The notes below the pieces were generated by a model that ran no database searches, was not told where the DNA came from, and saw nothing but the letters and a program-made list of their open reading frames with translations. Below, piece after piece: positions 42,801-54,349 of a DNA stretch of 64,000 bases. The position numbers were made by a program, and so were the translations under genes. The stretch comes from Triglochin maritima (Eukaryota > Streptophyta > Magnoliopsida > Alismatales > Juncaginaceae), in assembly GCA_963682175.1 (NCBI GenBank), contig OY821772.1, positions 46,956,925-47,020,924 of the forward strand, given 5' to 3'. Every line of letters begins with the position of its first letter. Position 1 is the first letter of the stretch.

Positions 42801-45800
42801 TTGTTACCCTATTACAGATAGAAATCTAGCCTTGGACACCTGGCTTTCGACAAAATATGCTCCAACCTAAAACACATGCACGGTAATCTTGCCAAAAAAA
42901 TGATAAAGGAAGCTTACAGCTAGTGATGTTATCCCAGCCATAAACCCAGTCTTAATCACAAGGGACAAATAGCGCCCATCAAACCGCAACATATCCCAAG
43001 ACGGTCCATTAAGCCCTCGCTTCAAGTCCCCAATCTGCCCGCATTTGCACCAAATAAACCCACATTCAATAGCCAGGATAGAAGCAACAAAGTAAAAGAA
43101 AGAGAGAATTCAACAATTATAAGTTGCATCACCGACAAGGCGACAACTAACATCCAACCTCACACAGGAACTAAAGTTGATATTATTTTATACCATGCAC
43201 ATAATTTTGGTACTCAACGCCTAAAATGGAAGGGGAAAAAAACCTTATCCACATGGTACACAAATTGACAATTGTATAAATACAAACTTCATGTGAGTTG
43301 TCAATAAGAAGTGATTGGTTTGAAGCAAGTCCATAAACTTTAGAAACACAGTTTTTAAAAACTTGATTATACAGAACCGAATCGATATTTCATGATTGAT
43401 TGAATGGTTGAAATTATCATATCTAAATTATCGAGTCAGAATGTTAAATTGCAGAATTTCCAACAGAGCAATCACACGAACACAGTCGTCGACGAAAGAT
43501 TAAAAAAAATGTTGTGGTGGTGGTACTTACGATGATGATGTCGTGGTTCTGAAGATGAAAGGCGAAGACGAGAAGAGTGGAGAGGATGACGGACGCCAAC
43601 GGTGCTCCCGCCGATATCCAGAAGAACCTCGGGTATCGAATGCTCTTCTCTCCGATTGGGATCCACCATCGTCGAACACAACTTCGATTAGCAGCAATTC
43701 CAAATTCCAATACCACGAGGGAAACGACAATATTTTGAACAAACAAACAAAAACAACTAACTGCAGGGATTGGGATTTCGGATTTTCCCCAAATTTCAGA
43801 GAATATTATGATGCCCCCCCTCTATATTTTTTGTTTTACTTACATAACCCATCTCAGTTTTGAGGAACTAGAGTAGATTAAGAATGTCAGATTGTATGAT
43901 TCTATTTACATGTGAGTAATGCCCTCTAGTCATCCTCAAAAGATGAATGGGTTTCTCTTATAAAAATGATGGTCACTCTTTGGTCTTTAAATACTTTGTT
44001 AATGCTTCACATATGAATGAATCAATGAAATACTAGCAAAACACATCCCTAATTACATGCGTAGTATATCTCCGTGGAAATTATTCATGGAAAACAAAAT
44101 ACTACGGCTTTTTTGGTTGCGTGCTATTTGAAAACAACATATTCTAAATATGACATCACTTTATAATGATTTCTACTAATATCATTTCAAATATCCATAG
44201 TGTCATTATGTTAAAACTTAAAAGTAGGTGCATCCGATTATAGGTTTCTTTTCAAGTGAAAATTGAAAAATACATAAACTTCGGAATTCTTTCCCAAAAA
44301 AAAATTCGTTACTTGGAAATCAGAGAGACCATCTGAGATTCTGAGAAGTGGCAAAATATTTAACTTTCCACCTTCCTTGGGAAATCTACACAGAGATTTC
44401 TAAGTTCTGTTGTCATATAAAACTCCAGTGTTTATAATAAGTTCACAAAAGCTTCTACCACGCATGGCCATTCTCTCGACTCAATCATTTACAAGCATCA
44501 CCCAAGCAAAACGTTATAAAAAAATTAAACAATTCAAAACTTTTATAAAAGACAGATCAAATGGAAGTGGAGTAGAAAAGAAAACAGAGATTACGTACCA
44601 CGTGTCTTGCGCCAAGAAGAAAGACCAGGAAGGCGATCCCCATGACTATCGTACGCCAAGACCACTGCATGCACCACACCAACAACAAAACGTTAATTTT
44701 TTTATCAGCAAACATGGAATCAATCGATGTCACGGACATGAATTAATGGTGTCGCCTACCTCGTCCATGTTACGGAAGACAGAGGCCATGACAGGTACCA
44801 CCCCCATTTGCTTCGTAAAGTGTACGATGCCAAGTAAGGCTTTCAGCTGCTGCAGCGATACGATCACTGCTGCCCCCGCCATGTACCCAATCAGTGTCGC
44901 CTTCGACAGGAAATCTATTATGAATCCCAACCTATATTCCCAACAGTGTCATAATTAAATAACTATCTGCTTACAAAAAACAGTAATAATTAAATATCTT
45001 CTTTTTTACTTGTCGTCTTATTTTGACTGCTCTAGTTAGAGTTGGTAACATTTCTTAACTTTCGTGTTCGACTTATTTTTATCTTTTACTTTAGACTAAT
45101 GAGAAGAATAAAGAGTTTTGAGTTTTGACAATCATAGTTGATGTTTACTTCACATTTGTATGGATGTTTTCCCTCCAACCATTCCAACTATGTCATGAAA
45201 ATTTAAATCTCTACCGTTGTCACCATCCGCCGGGATTTACTTCGAAGGCACGCACAATAAAAATAATATTACACAGTAACATCTTTGAAAAATAAAGATA
45301 TGCTTTCATAGTCTAAACTTCTAGACCCAGTGAGCAATGAACCAATCAAGCCTTTACATGTGCCATGGGACAAGTAGTCCTGTAATTACAGAAATGTGAA
45401 AATTCGATTGTTTTGTTTGCCATCCTCACAAAACCTAACCTAAGCACTGAACTGAAGAAGAATGTAAATTATTCTTTTATAATTTACTAGACTTATCTTT
45501 TACAATAAATTCTACTATTTCTGCAAAACTCGAAACCCAACTGACACACCCACAATAAACTGATCAACATTTAACAAAGCTCTATAATGAAAGACTTCTT
45601 TTGGTAACGTCAAGAATATATAGGTTTACCTAAGAATACCAAAGGAAGCCTGGAAGAGGCCAGCAAAGAAAGTAGAGGTGAAAGCCAGTTGGAGGAAGAG
45701 GAAGGGATCGTTGCTGGGGTGCACTGCTTGTGTCAACATGGAGCCCATGATTAGAGACGCAATTGATACTGGACCAACTGCCAAATCCCGTGAGCTCCCA

Positions 45801-46406
45801 AGCACAGAGTACACCAAAGGAGGCACAAAGCTCGAGTCTACAACACCCAAAACATATATCTTATGATCATAATTACATACACATGTACGTACGTATATCT
45901 ATTGTGCATAGTTGCTTATATATATTATAATAATATTATGCGTGGTTGCTTTAATTAGTTCTTACATAGTCCAATGATGGGGGGCAAGTTTGCAAGTTTA
46001 GCATAGCTTATTCCCTGCATGCCATGCGCCAACAACACACATTAATTAAATACGAACATCAATGAAATTAATAAAAATCTTTCTTTAATTTTTTTTCTCC
46101 CCTTTTTACCTGTGGAATGGCAAGACTGGCTATGGTAAAACCCGAGACGAGATCAGACTTGAAGTGGTTGAGACTATAACGAGGAGCCCAATGGAGTATG
46201 GGAAACACATACTGAGCTGCAAGAATCCACTTGGTTCTCAAGGATTTCCCTTGGAACTGCCGGAACGGGTCATCGGGAAAGAACGTCTCCTTGAACCTGT
46301 TCTTCAGCTTGGCCGCCGTGCTCCTCGGTGCCGGCGACACCACCGGGTGGGCAACCTCCATGCTCCCCATCTCCACGCCATGCCCATTGCCCTCCCCTCC
46401 TACCAT
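39837..46406 (-). CDS. SULTR3;3: Group 3 sulfate transporter, SULTR3;3-like, 13 exons
   Basis: Exons: 46406-46110, 46014-45966, 45837-45630, 44931-44760, 44664-44599, 43644-43531, 43034-42918, 42245-42119, 41524-41238, 41134-40944, 40749-40670, 40160-40084, 39998-39837. Every phase agrees; total 1,947 bp, 648 residues. Intron 12 has a GC donor (CAG|GCAAGC). N-terminal KETFFPDDPFRQFQGKS, the SLC26/SulP transporter core (GISYAKLANLPPIIGLY, SSFVPPLVYSVLGSSRDLAVGP, EGIAVGRTFASLKDYQVDGN, GAFSRSAVNSNAG, FLMPLFKYTPNVVLAAII) and a C-terminal STAS domain (GNIPGTNFYRDLHHY, LDLSGVSTVDTNGVSFLMDLK) are all present. SulP proteins are multi-pass membrane anion transporters, and SULTR3 members act at the plastid envelope or in transport between tissues. 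The start at 46406 is preferred over 46469 because MEVAHPVV aligns with known N-termini. Assignment to SULTR3;3 rests on remembered similarity. Confidence 0.93.
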
Positions 46407-46669
46407 GCCTTCCACACAAGAACAAGAACAAGAAGATGAAATAATTATAAGTTGATGATGGGACGTCAACTCTTCTTTTACTGAGATTCTACCTTACTTC
46501 TCTTGTTTGAACTCCCTCCCATGCCTTCAAATTTATGCATGCACATATGGCACTAGGAAACAAATGGTAGAAACAAGGGAGAATATAATGAGAAAAGAGA
46601 AATAGCAAAAAAGGTGGGAGGAATGGAATAGGATGAGATGAGATGGGATAGGTGGTGGGGTGTGGGGTT

Positions 46670-46680
46670 ACTATATATTG
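46670..46680 (-). promoter_or_regulatory. TATA-like box upstream of the sulfate transporter
   Basis: CAATATATAGT on the minus strand, about 265 bp before the chosen ATG. The implied leader holds upstream ATGs. Confidence 0.35.
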
Positions 46681-46699
46681 TGATTGCGATTTCAATGGT

Positions 46700-47096
46700 T
46701 AAAAGCAAAGAAGACACCAATCATGAGAATTCCAACTAATATCAAATATCGGGTACTTGTTAATACAATACACATGGTGGATACAAGAGTTTGTATAGCC
46801 ACAGAAACATATGGGAAATTAAGGAGGAATCTTGTTCCCAAGTTGATCTATGTGTTTTGCTTAATTATATTCTAGTTCCGTACGTGTGGGCATGTCCAAT
46901 TGCATGCAGGGTTTAAATGCTTCGAAGGGTTCGTAACCACTTTCGAGCGTGAGTTTGGTGTGTGAGGAAGAAGAGAGGAGGACGTGGGTAGTTAATGAAC
47001 GCGTGGGTATAGGTGGCTCTGTCTTGGCTTTGCACGTGTTATGTTTTTGTCTCTTGGGCTAACACATGTTTTGTTGCCAAACGAGACAGGTTGATA
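46700..47096. other. Upstream region of the sulfate transporter gene
   Basis: No gene recognised. Several ACGTG-type cores (TACGTGTGG near 46880, GACGTGG near 46981, GCACGTGTT near 47032) are present, the core of ABRE/G-box elements; their function is untested. Confidence 0.4.
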
Positions 47097-47470
47097 GTTG
47101 GGAAAGGCGGTTTTTCCTAAGATTAGGATCAGGTCTAGCCGTATAGTAGTGTTTAAGCCTTTCAGGTTAGTCTGGGCTTTCCAAATCTGTGCACCGTTTT
47201 TAGGGCTTAGCTTCGGTCCCGATTCAGATTCGACTGGATCGGACCGAACTCAGACTGGATCCGGATGCTCTTCGGGGTCCGGATCGAAGATTGGACCGGT
47301 CAAATTCGGTCCGGACCGAATTTTTGTGGGGGGTTTTGGGTTTTGGACAGAATTCGGACTAGACCGAAACCCGAATTCATCCCGACATCCGGACCGAAAC
47401 CCGGACCGGTTGGTTTCGGTCCGGTCCGGTTCAAAAAATCGGACCGGAGCAAAAATTGCTCTCCCCTAAC
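47097..47470. mobile_element. Degenerate MITE rich in CGGACCG motifs
   Basis: The interior is packed with TCGGTCCGG and GGACCGAA palindromic motifs on both strands. The ends GTTGGGAAAGGCGG and, on the minus strand, GTTAGGGGAGAGC are only loosely inverted. Sub-terminal motif clusters of this kind are typical of hAT-like non-autonomous elements. No target duplication is visible. Confidence 0.4.
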
Positions 47471-48470
47471 TGTTTTATTCGAATCCGTTCGGCCGGATGT
47501 GGTCTTCTTTTTGTGAATTTTGTTGTAAATAATAAAATTATCATTTCATGGATCGCGAATAACAGTCTTTTATTTATTTTTTGGGTTTACTTGCTGGATA
47601 AATAATCATTAGTCATTACATCCTCCCTCACTACTCAGAAAATAAATATATGTGCAATTTGGTTTCCTAATATATATTTCCTAAGTAATACACGAATTAT
47701 TTTAAAAAATCCAAATTTAATTAAATGTGTACGAAATTTACTTCTGCTTCTACTCATACCACCCAAAAAATCAAGTTGTATGACTGCAAGTCTAACCTAT
47801 TATATGTTTCTTCTAGTCTAGACCAAAAGAAAACTAGATAGTATCAAACTAATTAACAATGTAGTTATGGTACCATGTCTAGAAGTGCAACTCATTGATT
47901 GCGAGAGACAAATATAGGGTGATGGGAACAAAAGAAAGGTGAATGGTTAGGTAAGAAAACTAACAATGTTCTCACCCACAAATCAAAAGTTAGTTGAGTG
48001 GTGGTTGTATTATGTGTAGTAACGATATTCCTAAGAATTTTTGCTATTGATATAGTCATATAGAGGTTGATGTAATTGGTGGAGTAAGCCTTTGATGGAC
48101 TAGAAGTGAGGTGGAGTAATTAGGTGTTTTGGGACTAAACATGATTTAATTCAATGTCGTACTTTATTATCCATGTATGTATATCTCCAAGGAGAATCTC
48201 ATATCCATTGAGCAAAGGTAATCGTGATTTCGATATTAGGACGTTACTGATTGTGGAATCGAGCGTGAATATTCTAAGATTAAAGTATGTTGCCATAAGT
48301 GGGAATCAGGCCCCTTGTGCATTAGATTATGAAAGATCACACATAAATGTAGATCTTTAGGTTTAATATGTAAGTGCTCCATTTAAAATATTATAAAAAT
48401 GCTATCCAGGGATGTGAGTACGCAAAATATTAATCGACTCTTCGTGATCATCTTTCGTCGTGATTCGGTT
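47471..48470. other. Intergenic, nothing recognised
   Basis: AT-rich, with no coding motif or clear repeat. Confidence 0.45.
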
Positions 48471-49400
48471 GAATAATGGTCTGTATTTGTTAAGGAAACA
48501 AAATCAAGAAGTAATGGTCGACCGGATGTGATCCAGTCCACTGTTCCAAAACTCCAGACACTTTTGGCGAGGCAGGGTTCGGACAACCGAATTGGATTCG
48601 GACAACCGAACCAAGAATTCCAGGCACTTCGGGAGCAACTGGGATCGAACGACCGAATGATATTCAGTCAACCGTCAGAAGACAACAAACACTTCGGAAC
48701 AACGGGTTCGGTAAATTGTTGGTGAGATTTTTGGTGTTCCGAGAATCACGAGAGAGTCTGTCGAAAATGGAACGGTCCACCGATGGGTGCTCGATCGACT
48801 GTTGAGTTGTTGGATAGTTAGTTCGTGGGAGAAGCGTTCTCGCGGTTAACCGAACCGCATGAAGAAGCGTTCCAACGGTCAACCAGGAAGGATTCGGTCA
48901 ACCGAATCGCAACAAGAAGTGTTCCTGTTACTCAAAAAACGGTCGACCGAAGGAGCATCGGTCCACCGTTGCCCACAATTTTTCAGCACGGTTTTGCTTA
49001 ATTTTAGCTTGGTTTTTGAGTCTATAAAAGGACTTATTTGCTCTTGGTTTAAAAAACGTACAAGTGTAATATTTCCTTTATTGTGAGCTGAGAGATTAGA
49101 TTAGAGAAAGATCTAGAGTGCTTTGGATGACATATTGCCTTCATATACTTGTAATCTCGGTTGCTTCTCTTGTTGGAGAAGCGGATGAAGGAAAGGAAAC
49201 CCGCAGGAGACCCCCAAGGACGTAGGCACGTTGTCGAACCTTGTAAATCGCGCGTGTCGTGGTTGTTTCAGGCGTGCGTTTGTGTTTGTTTGTTTATTTC
49301 CATTTTATTTGTGTTTCTTGTTGCATTAAGTTTGAAGAGGGTCCAAAGTGAATTCTGCAAGTCAATATTTGGTATTACGTTGTGCGTTTAATCTGTATCG
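48471..49400 (+). mobile_element. LTR-like remnant with CGGTYRACCG palindromes (copia type)
   Basis: A U3-like part with many copies of GGTCGACCGA, GTCAACCGAAT and similar is followed by TCTATAAAAGG (49021-49030). An R/U5-like part contains GACGTAGGCACGTTGTCGAACCTTGTAAATC. This resembles the conserved GGACGTAGGC..CCGAACCACGTAAATC segment that I know from plant copia LTRs. No internal domain or second LTR is adjacent, so it is a solo LTR or fragment. Ends are approximate. Confidence 0.6.
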
Positions 49401-50160
49401 TGTGAGTATATTGTTAGATCCCCTCCCAATAGATTCATCCCACGTATATTGGAAGGTAGTAACTAAAGTTCGCTCGACGTCAAGGCCATAAATACTTAAT
49501 GAACATTTCATAAACAACAAATCCATCATGAAGTGTGTAAACCACGCTTCTTACTCAAAAACTGTTGTAAAACGTAATGAAGTGATTTTTAGAAGAGAGG
49601 CATGAAAACTGATTCTGCGATGTGCACAATTGCATTGTGACGTAGTCAAGAACGAAATGATTAAACATCTAGAAAGGTTGGGGAATACATCTTAATCTGA
49701 GGGTAGTTAATATGTTGTGTGTGTTAAGTACATCAAACTTAATACTTAGACCTCGGCTTCGTCTCGGCAGCGGCACGACACGGCTACCTGGGCTGGGCCG
49801 AATCCATACCGGATTTTTTTGGGTCGAGTTGTGTTTCGATTTTTCAATTTTTTTTTAAATTTGAAGTAAATATACGATCACAATTGAATCAACAAACACA
49901 AACACAATTTATTTTTTTCCAAAATAATCAATTTATTTATTAATAATTGTTAACTCAAATCGAGAAACAATATAAATACATAATTGGTTATATATTAAAA
50001 AAAACTTGTTAGCTAAGTCTAATGAGTAATGGAAAAAAATTCTAAGAGGTATTAGGAAAATTTTAATCCTTAAACATAATGGTTTAGCTAATTTGTCTAC
50101 ATTTTTCATCGTTGTTGTTGTCATTAAGATTCATGTTTCACATTTTATCCGCAACGTTCA
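49401..50160. other. Intergenic, possible outer part of a hAT relic
   Basis: A GC-rich patch at 49752-49810 (CGGCAGCGGCACGACACGGC..GGGCTGGGCCGAA) resembles the ends of hAT-like elements and may belong to the transposase relic that follows. The rest is AT-rich. Confidence 0.35.
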
Positions 50161-50164
50161 TTCA

Positions 50165-50335
50165 ATTTTTCATGCATACGCTCATCTCGTTTAACTTGTC
50201 AGATATATTTTGCCTATTGTCAGTCAAGACATGTTTACATGCGCTAAATGCAGGCTCTGACACTACAGTTGACGCTAGCGGAAATAATAAGTCTCGTGTC
50301 ATTAAGAAGACTAGTGGAAACTTACCTGAGCTCTG
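50165..50335 (-). pseudogene. hAT transposase C-terminal dimerisation domain, fossil
   Basis: The minus strand reads FPLVFLMTRDLLFPLASTVV and continues SEPAFSACKHVLTDNRQN. This is the hallmark of the hAT dimerisation region of RICESLEEPER-type transposases (usually ARDLL..PVSTVASESAFS..GRVL). Only about 55 residues are readable before frame breaks. Confidence 0.85.
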
Positions 50336-50379
50336 ACACCACAGTTGTCCAACAGTGTAAAACAACAAAAACTTTTAGT

Positions 50380-50760
50380 GATTAAATATGCAGTTAATTT
50401 ATTTTGCACTAATTTTAAACTTTTTTGAGTTAACCAATTCCATTGGGAGTTGTCATCATCTTGATTCATTGCATTTGGAAGTGGTTGTGATGATGACCTA
50501 ACAACATTTGAACTCATTTCATCAACATATTATGTAATCTTTCGTATTCTTCAAAATATTTGAGTATATTTCAGTGTTTAAATATGCAGTCAATTCGTTT
50601 TGCACTAATTTTAATCTTTTTTGAGTTAACCAATTCAATTGGGACTTGTCATCATCTTGATCCATTGCATTTGGAAGTGGCTATGATAATGAACTAGCAA
50701 CATTTAAAGACATTTGATTTATATTATGTAATATTTCGTATTCTTCAAAATATATATGTT
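50380..50760 (-). pseudogene. Duplicated N-terminal fragment of the hAT transposase
   Basis: Two direct copies of about 190 bp (about 50380-50570 and 50577-50757) share blocks such as GTTAACCAATTC and GCATTTGGAAGTGG. On the minus strand the first reads SSSQPLPNAMNQDDDNSQWN, similar to the Ser- and Asp-rich leader before the BED zinc finger in hAT proteins. The BED finger and catalytic core are missing between this and the C-terminal fossil. Confidence 0.6.
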
Positions 50761-52515
50761 TAACAATGACTTACAATTATCTACATGTTTTGAAAAAAAT
50801 TCATAACTCGTATTTTTCAAGAATTTCTTCTAAGAAAACTTGTAAATCACTAATTTTAAATCTAAAATCCATAATAAAAGATAAACAAAAACTAAATGGA
50901 GGAGAATTTCAATCTCTATTAAACTTAGCCCCCATTACCTTTAAAAATTTAACAAAACTATCATTTGACCTATATTTCCCAAATACTCTGGTAATTTGAA
51001 GTAATTCTTAGATAACTATGTTAGAGGTGAGGTAATATTGTCCACTTAATCTAGTAGTGATGGTGAAAAAAGGTTTAAAAAAATCTAACATAATTTTACA
51101 ATTATCCCAATCTATGAGGGTTAACATTACTCATTTTGTTTTTCATTATAAAATGTTGTAATTGGAAGATTATAATGATAACAATATTTTAACATTTTAT
51201 ATGTAGAATGTCATCTACAAGGGACATCTAATCTAAAGTTTCTAAGTTTAATTTTATTATATGAACAAAATTATTTAAATCCTTGATATCTAGATGTACT
51301 ACTGCAACAACCTACATAAAGAACTGCATTCCTAATATTTCTAAGTTGGGCGGTCGATTTTTTGCCCCCCAGTTTTTTTAAAATTAGGATTTTTTTCTTT
51401 TTATTTTATTTTAGTAAATATAAAATAAATGGAGGAAATTAATTTATTATGTAGTTTGTAGATTATTGTGAAAAAAATAAAAAATATTAAAAAGAAATAA
51501 TGTGGAAGAAAGAGAGTGTTAAAAAGTTGAAACTTGACAGTAAGGAGATTTTAGTGTTGGGTGGATAAAACGATGAATAAATGGGTACGGTAATACGATG
51601 GAGAGATAAATTGTGATTTTGGGTTGCACGATGTTTTAACTACCACCAATCAACAGACATTCTAAAAAATAAAATCACCTTAAATCCAAGTATTTTTTTC
51701 TTTAAATGCCAATTCTCTGATAATATTCCTTTGAAACGAAACATTTCGAATGATTCAAAAATTAAGAATCTTGAAACATTTTTATCTAAAGATATTTTTG
51801 AGCCTACAATTTAAAACTTCCAAATCATAAAAGTCTATGAAGTGGAGCACTATGTCGTATTAAAGTACTCCCAAAAGGCCTAAATGATTCAAAAGCTTCA
51901 AAATTTCGTTGATCTTGGAGTGCGTGCCAATTGGCTTTTAAGATTCTCATACGTCTGATTAGATCCTCAAAATTTCAGGGCTCCTATAGACTATAGTATA
52001 GGTGCATACACAAAACATATTCCTCTACAAAGCAATAAAGAAACAAAATTCTTTTTTTCATTTTTTCTTAACTGACGGTCAAATAAGAAGCTTCAGAAAT
52101 CTAATGCAGACAACCGAACGAGATTCAGTTATTGTTCAATTTGAGAACAAAAACAGAAATCTTTTTAATGTGTTGTCAGTTGAGAACTTAATGTTTCAAT
52201 TGGCTTTGCCCTTAAACTTTTCCTAGCAGGTGGCATTTCTACAAGATTGCACCTTTATAGTCTATAGATATGAAAAGGAAATGTAGATCGGTGTTCATGT
52301 AACCAATCCATAAGGAATAAAAGTCAAAATTCTGGAGGAAACAAACTCAAATTGTTGATTGTTTGGCGGAAGCTGTTGGGCAAAGAACAAATTCCGACTC
52401 ACTGTTTAGATTTCCATGTGTTAGCAAAGGAAAGTGACATTTATAAGCGTAATTATACAAAGGTATAAATAGTTATAAATTAATATATTTTCATCGACAT
52501 CGAAAAATCATGATG
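50761..52515. other. AT-rich intergenic sequence
   Basis: No gene is recognised. A fragment near 52110-52140 (GACAACCGAACGAGATTCAG) shares wording with the repeat at 57482-57720 and with the LTR-like remnant at 48471. Confidence 0.45.
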
Positions 52516-52674
52516 AAAAATAAAAAAAATTACTATTCGTCGCCCGATTTTTACATAAATCGCATGTCTTAATTACCATTTTGTCATTTACAATCCATTA
52601 ATACACATTTCGTCCCGTCTCTTAAATCAAGGTTTTTATCTCAGTTTTTCTCACTCAACCAGTACCAACACCAC

Positions 52675-54010
52675 AAAACTGTCTGGATCCGGTGAAGTAA
52701 GCCCAGAATTTTTTTCCCGCCACAAGCGTCTGTCTAGGGCGCCGCCGCTATGAGGGGTGCCCCGATAGGACACCCCCCAAGGAGGGGCGTCCTAGAAAGA
52801 CGTTGAATTTTAATTTTAATTTTTTAATTTTTAAATGTTGTGTTATTTTAAATTATTTCAGGTTCCGTTGAAGATTTCAGTGGTGATGAAGTAAATTACA
52901 ATGAGTTTTTGTAAGTCCACAAGTATTTCCAACAATCGATGACACGAATAGATGGACGAAACAAGTTGTCATCGGAGCATTTTTTTGGTAATATCATCAT
53001 ATAAACCACAAGCAGATAATCAAATGAATTGTTATCTGAGATGCGATCGCGGAAATGAAATGAGTTCTCAGGATATGGATATTGGAGTACGGAAGAACAC
53101 GAAAAGAAAGGATTGCGATTGTCATTTTTTGATAAAGGTGGTCGAGCGACGGAAGCGTGATGGATGAGTCGTAGTTTCTAATAGTATTCATGGTCAACAA
53201 AACCACAGACTTGCAGTTTATCCAGAGGGTCACCGACAGATCAACGGTCTTAATCTTGGGGTCAAGAAAATTGTTCGTGATATGACTGATGCATAAACAA
53301 AATCACGTAACATCTTGTTGGCGGTAAATGAGAAATTCCCGGAGGATAATCCGAATTAGAGACACATTTATAATTGTAGAGAGTACATGAGGAAGATGAA
53401 ATCTGAAGATAGGAATCATGCTCAACAGTTTCTGCATCAGGGAGTGAAGTATCAGTATTTTGCATTGGATTATGGCGGATAAACAAACTAATATCGTCAC
53501 TCACACATTTTTGGCACATTCGATGTCAGTTAAGTTGTCGCGCACATACTCTTTCGTAATCTGCATGGATTCGACGTACAAAACGAATAAGTGCAAGATC
53601 CCTTTGTTGGAGATAGTTGGGGTGACACCAACAAACATGAACTTCCTTGTCGGCTATGCAATTACGTGGGATGAGACCGAGTCTAGTTATTGGTGGGTAT
53701 TGGAGAAGTTGCGAGATCTGTTATTGAGTATTGTCATCCCGACTGCAATAATAACAGACCAGGAGTTAGGGCTTATACGACAAGTGATAGAGGTTTTTCC
53801 TGACTCTGCTCATTTATTTTGCACCTGACATATCAACAGAGACGTATACAACTACGCATATCAAGCATTCGGCAAGAAAAAGCAGTTGTCAAAGACTTTG
53901 AAGTGTGGAAACTGGAGAAAAATCATGCTTTCTACTTTAGAACCCGATTATAATAGAGTTGTGCGTACTATGAAAGATTCGTAGAGGTCTTGACCGGCTA
54001 TCACGGAGTA
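52675..54010 (+). pseudogene. MULE transposase pseudogene of copy 2
   Basis: Clearly related to the 5442-6955 part of copy 1: FAR1-like zinc segment (about 53030-53170), DDE core with CMDSTYKTNKCK (about 53560) and ITDQELGL (about 53750). It contains several stops and frameshifts. The stop after LFCT (53826-53828) falls at the same codon as the first TGA of copy 1. It breaks off after TEYLDN at about 54020. Confidence 0.88.
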
Positions 54011-54019
54011 TCTGGACAA

Positions 54020-54170
54020 CTATCCCTCTCCCTCCTAACCGAAGCGGATATAACCCGTCTACGTGGATGAAGAGGAGCTGAATGCTTTCCGTAATCATGT
54101 ACAACGCATAAGGGTATGAATTTTCAACTTCCTTCGTGGTAACTCGATAACTATTAATTAAATTTTAGAA
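54020..54170 (-). pseudogene. Remnant of the PMD gene 5' part in copy 2
   Basis: Matches copy 1 at about 10718-10870, for example CCCTCCTAACCGAAGCGGATAT and CGTCTACGTGGATGA. It joins directly to the broken transposase, marking the internal deletion. Confidence 0.75.
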
Positions 54171-54349
54171 ATAAAATTTTGTTAGATGGATTTAAGCATC
54201 TAAATTAACAAAATTATTAATTATTTTTAACTAATTACCAAGTAATACTAATTTTTTTACTAATTATTACTTATAACTAATAATTTTTTGAGGGAGCGTC
54301 TGCTGCCGGAGACGCCGAACCTGGGGGGGACTCCTGCGGACGCTCACCC

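Noticed and set aside
43444..43863. Frames around the sulfate transporter exon 6 with extra N-terminal residues
   Set aside because: The phase and the family sequence place the exon start at 43644; upstream residues are intronic.
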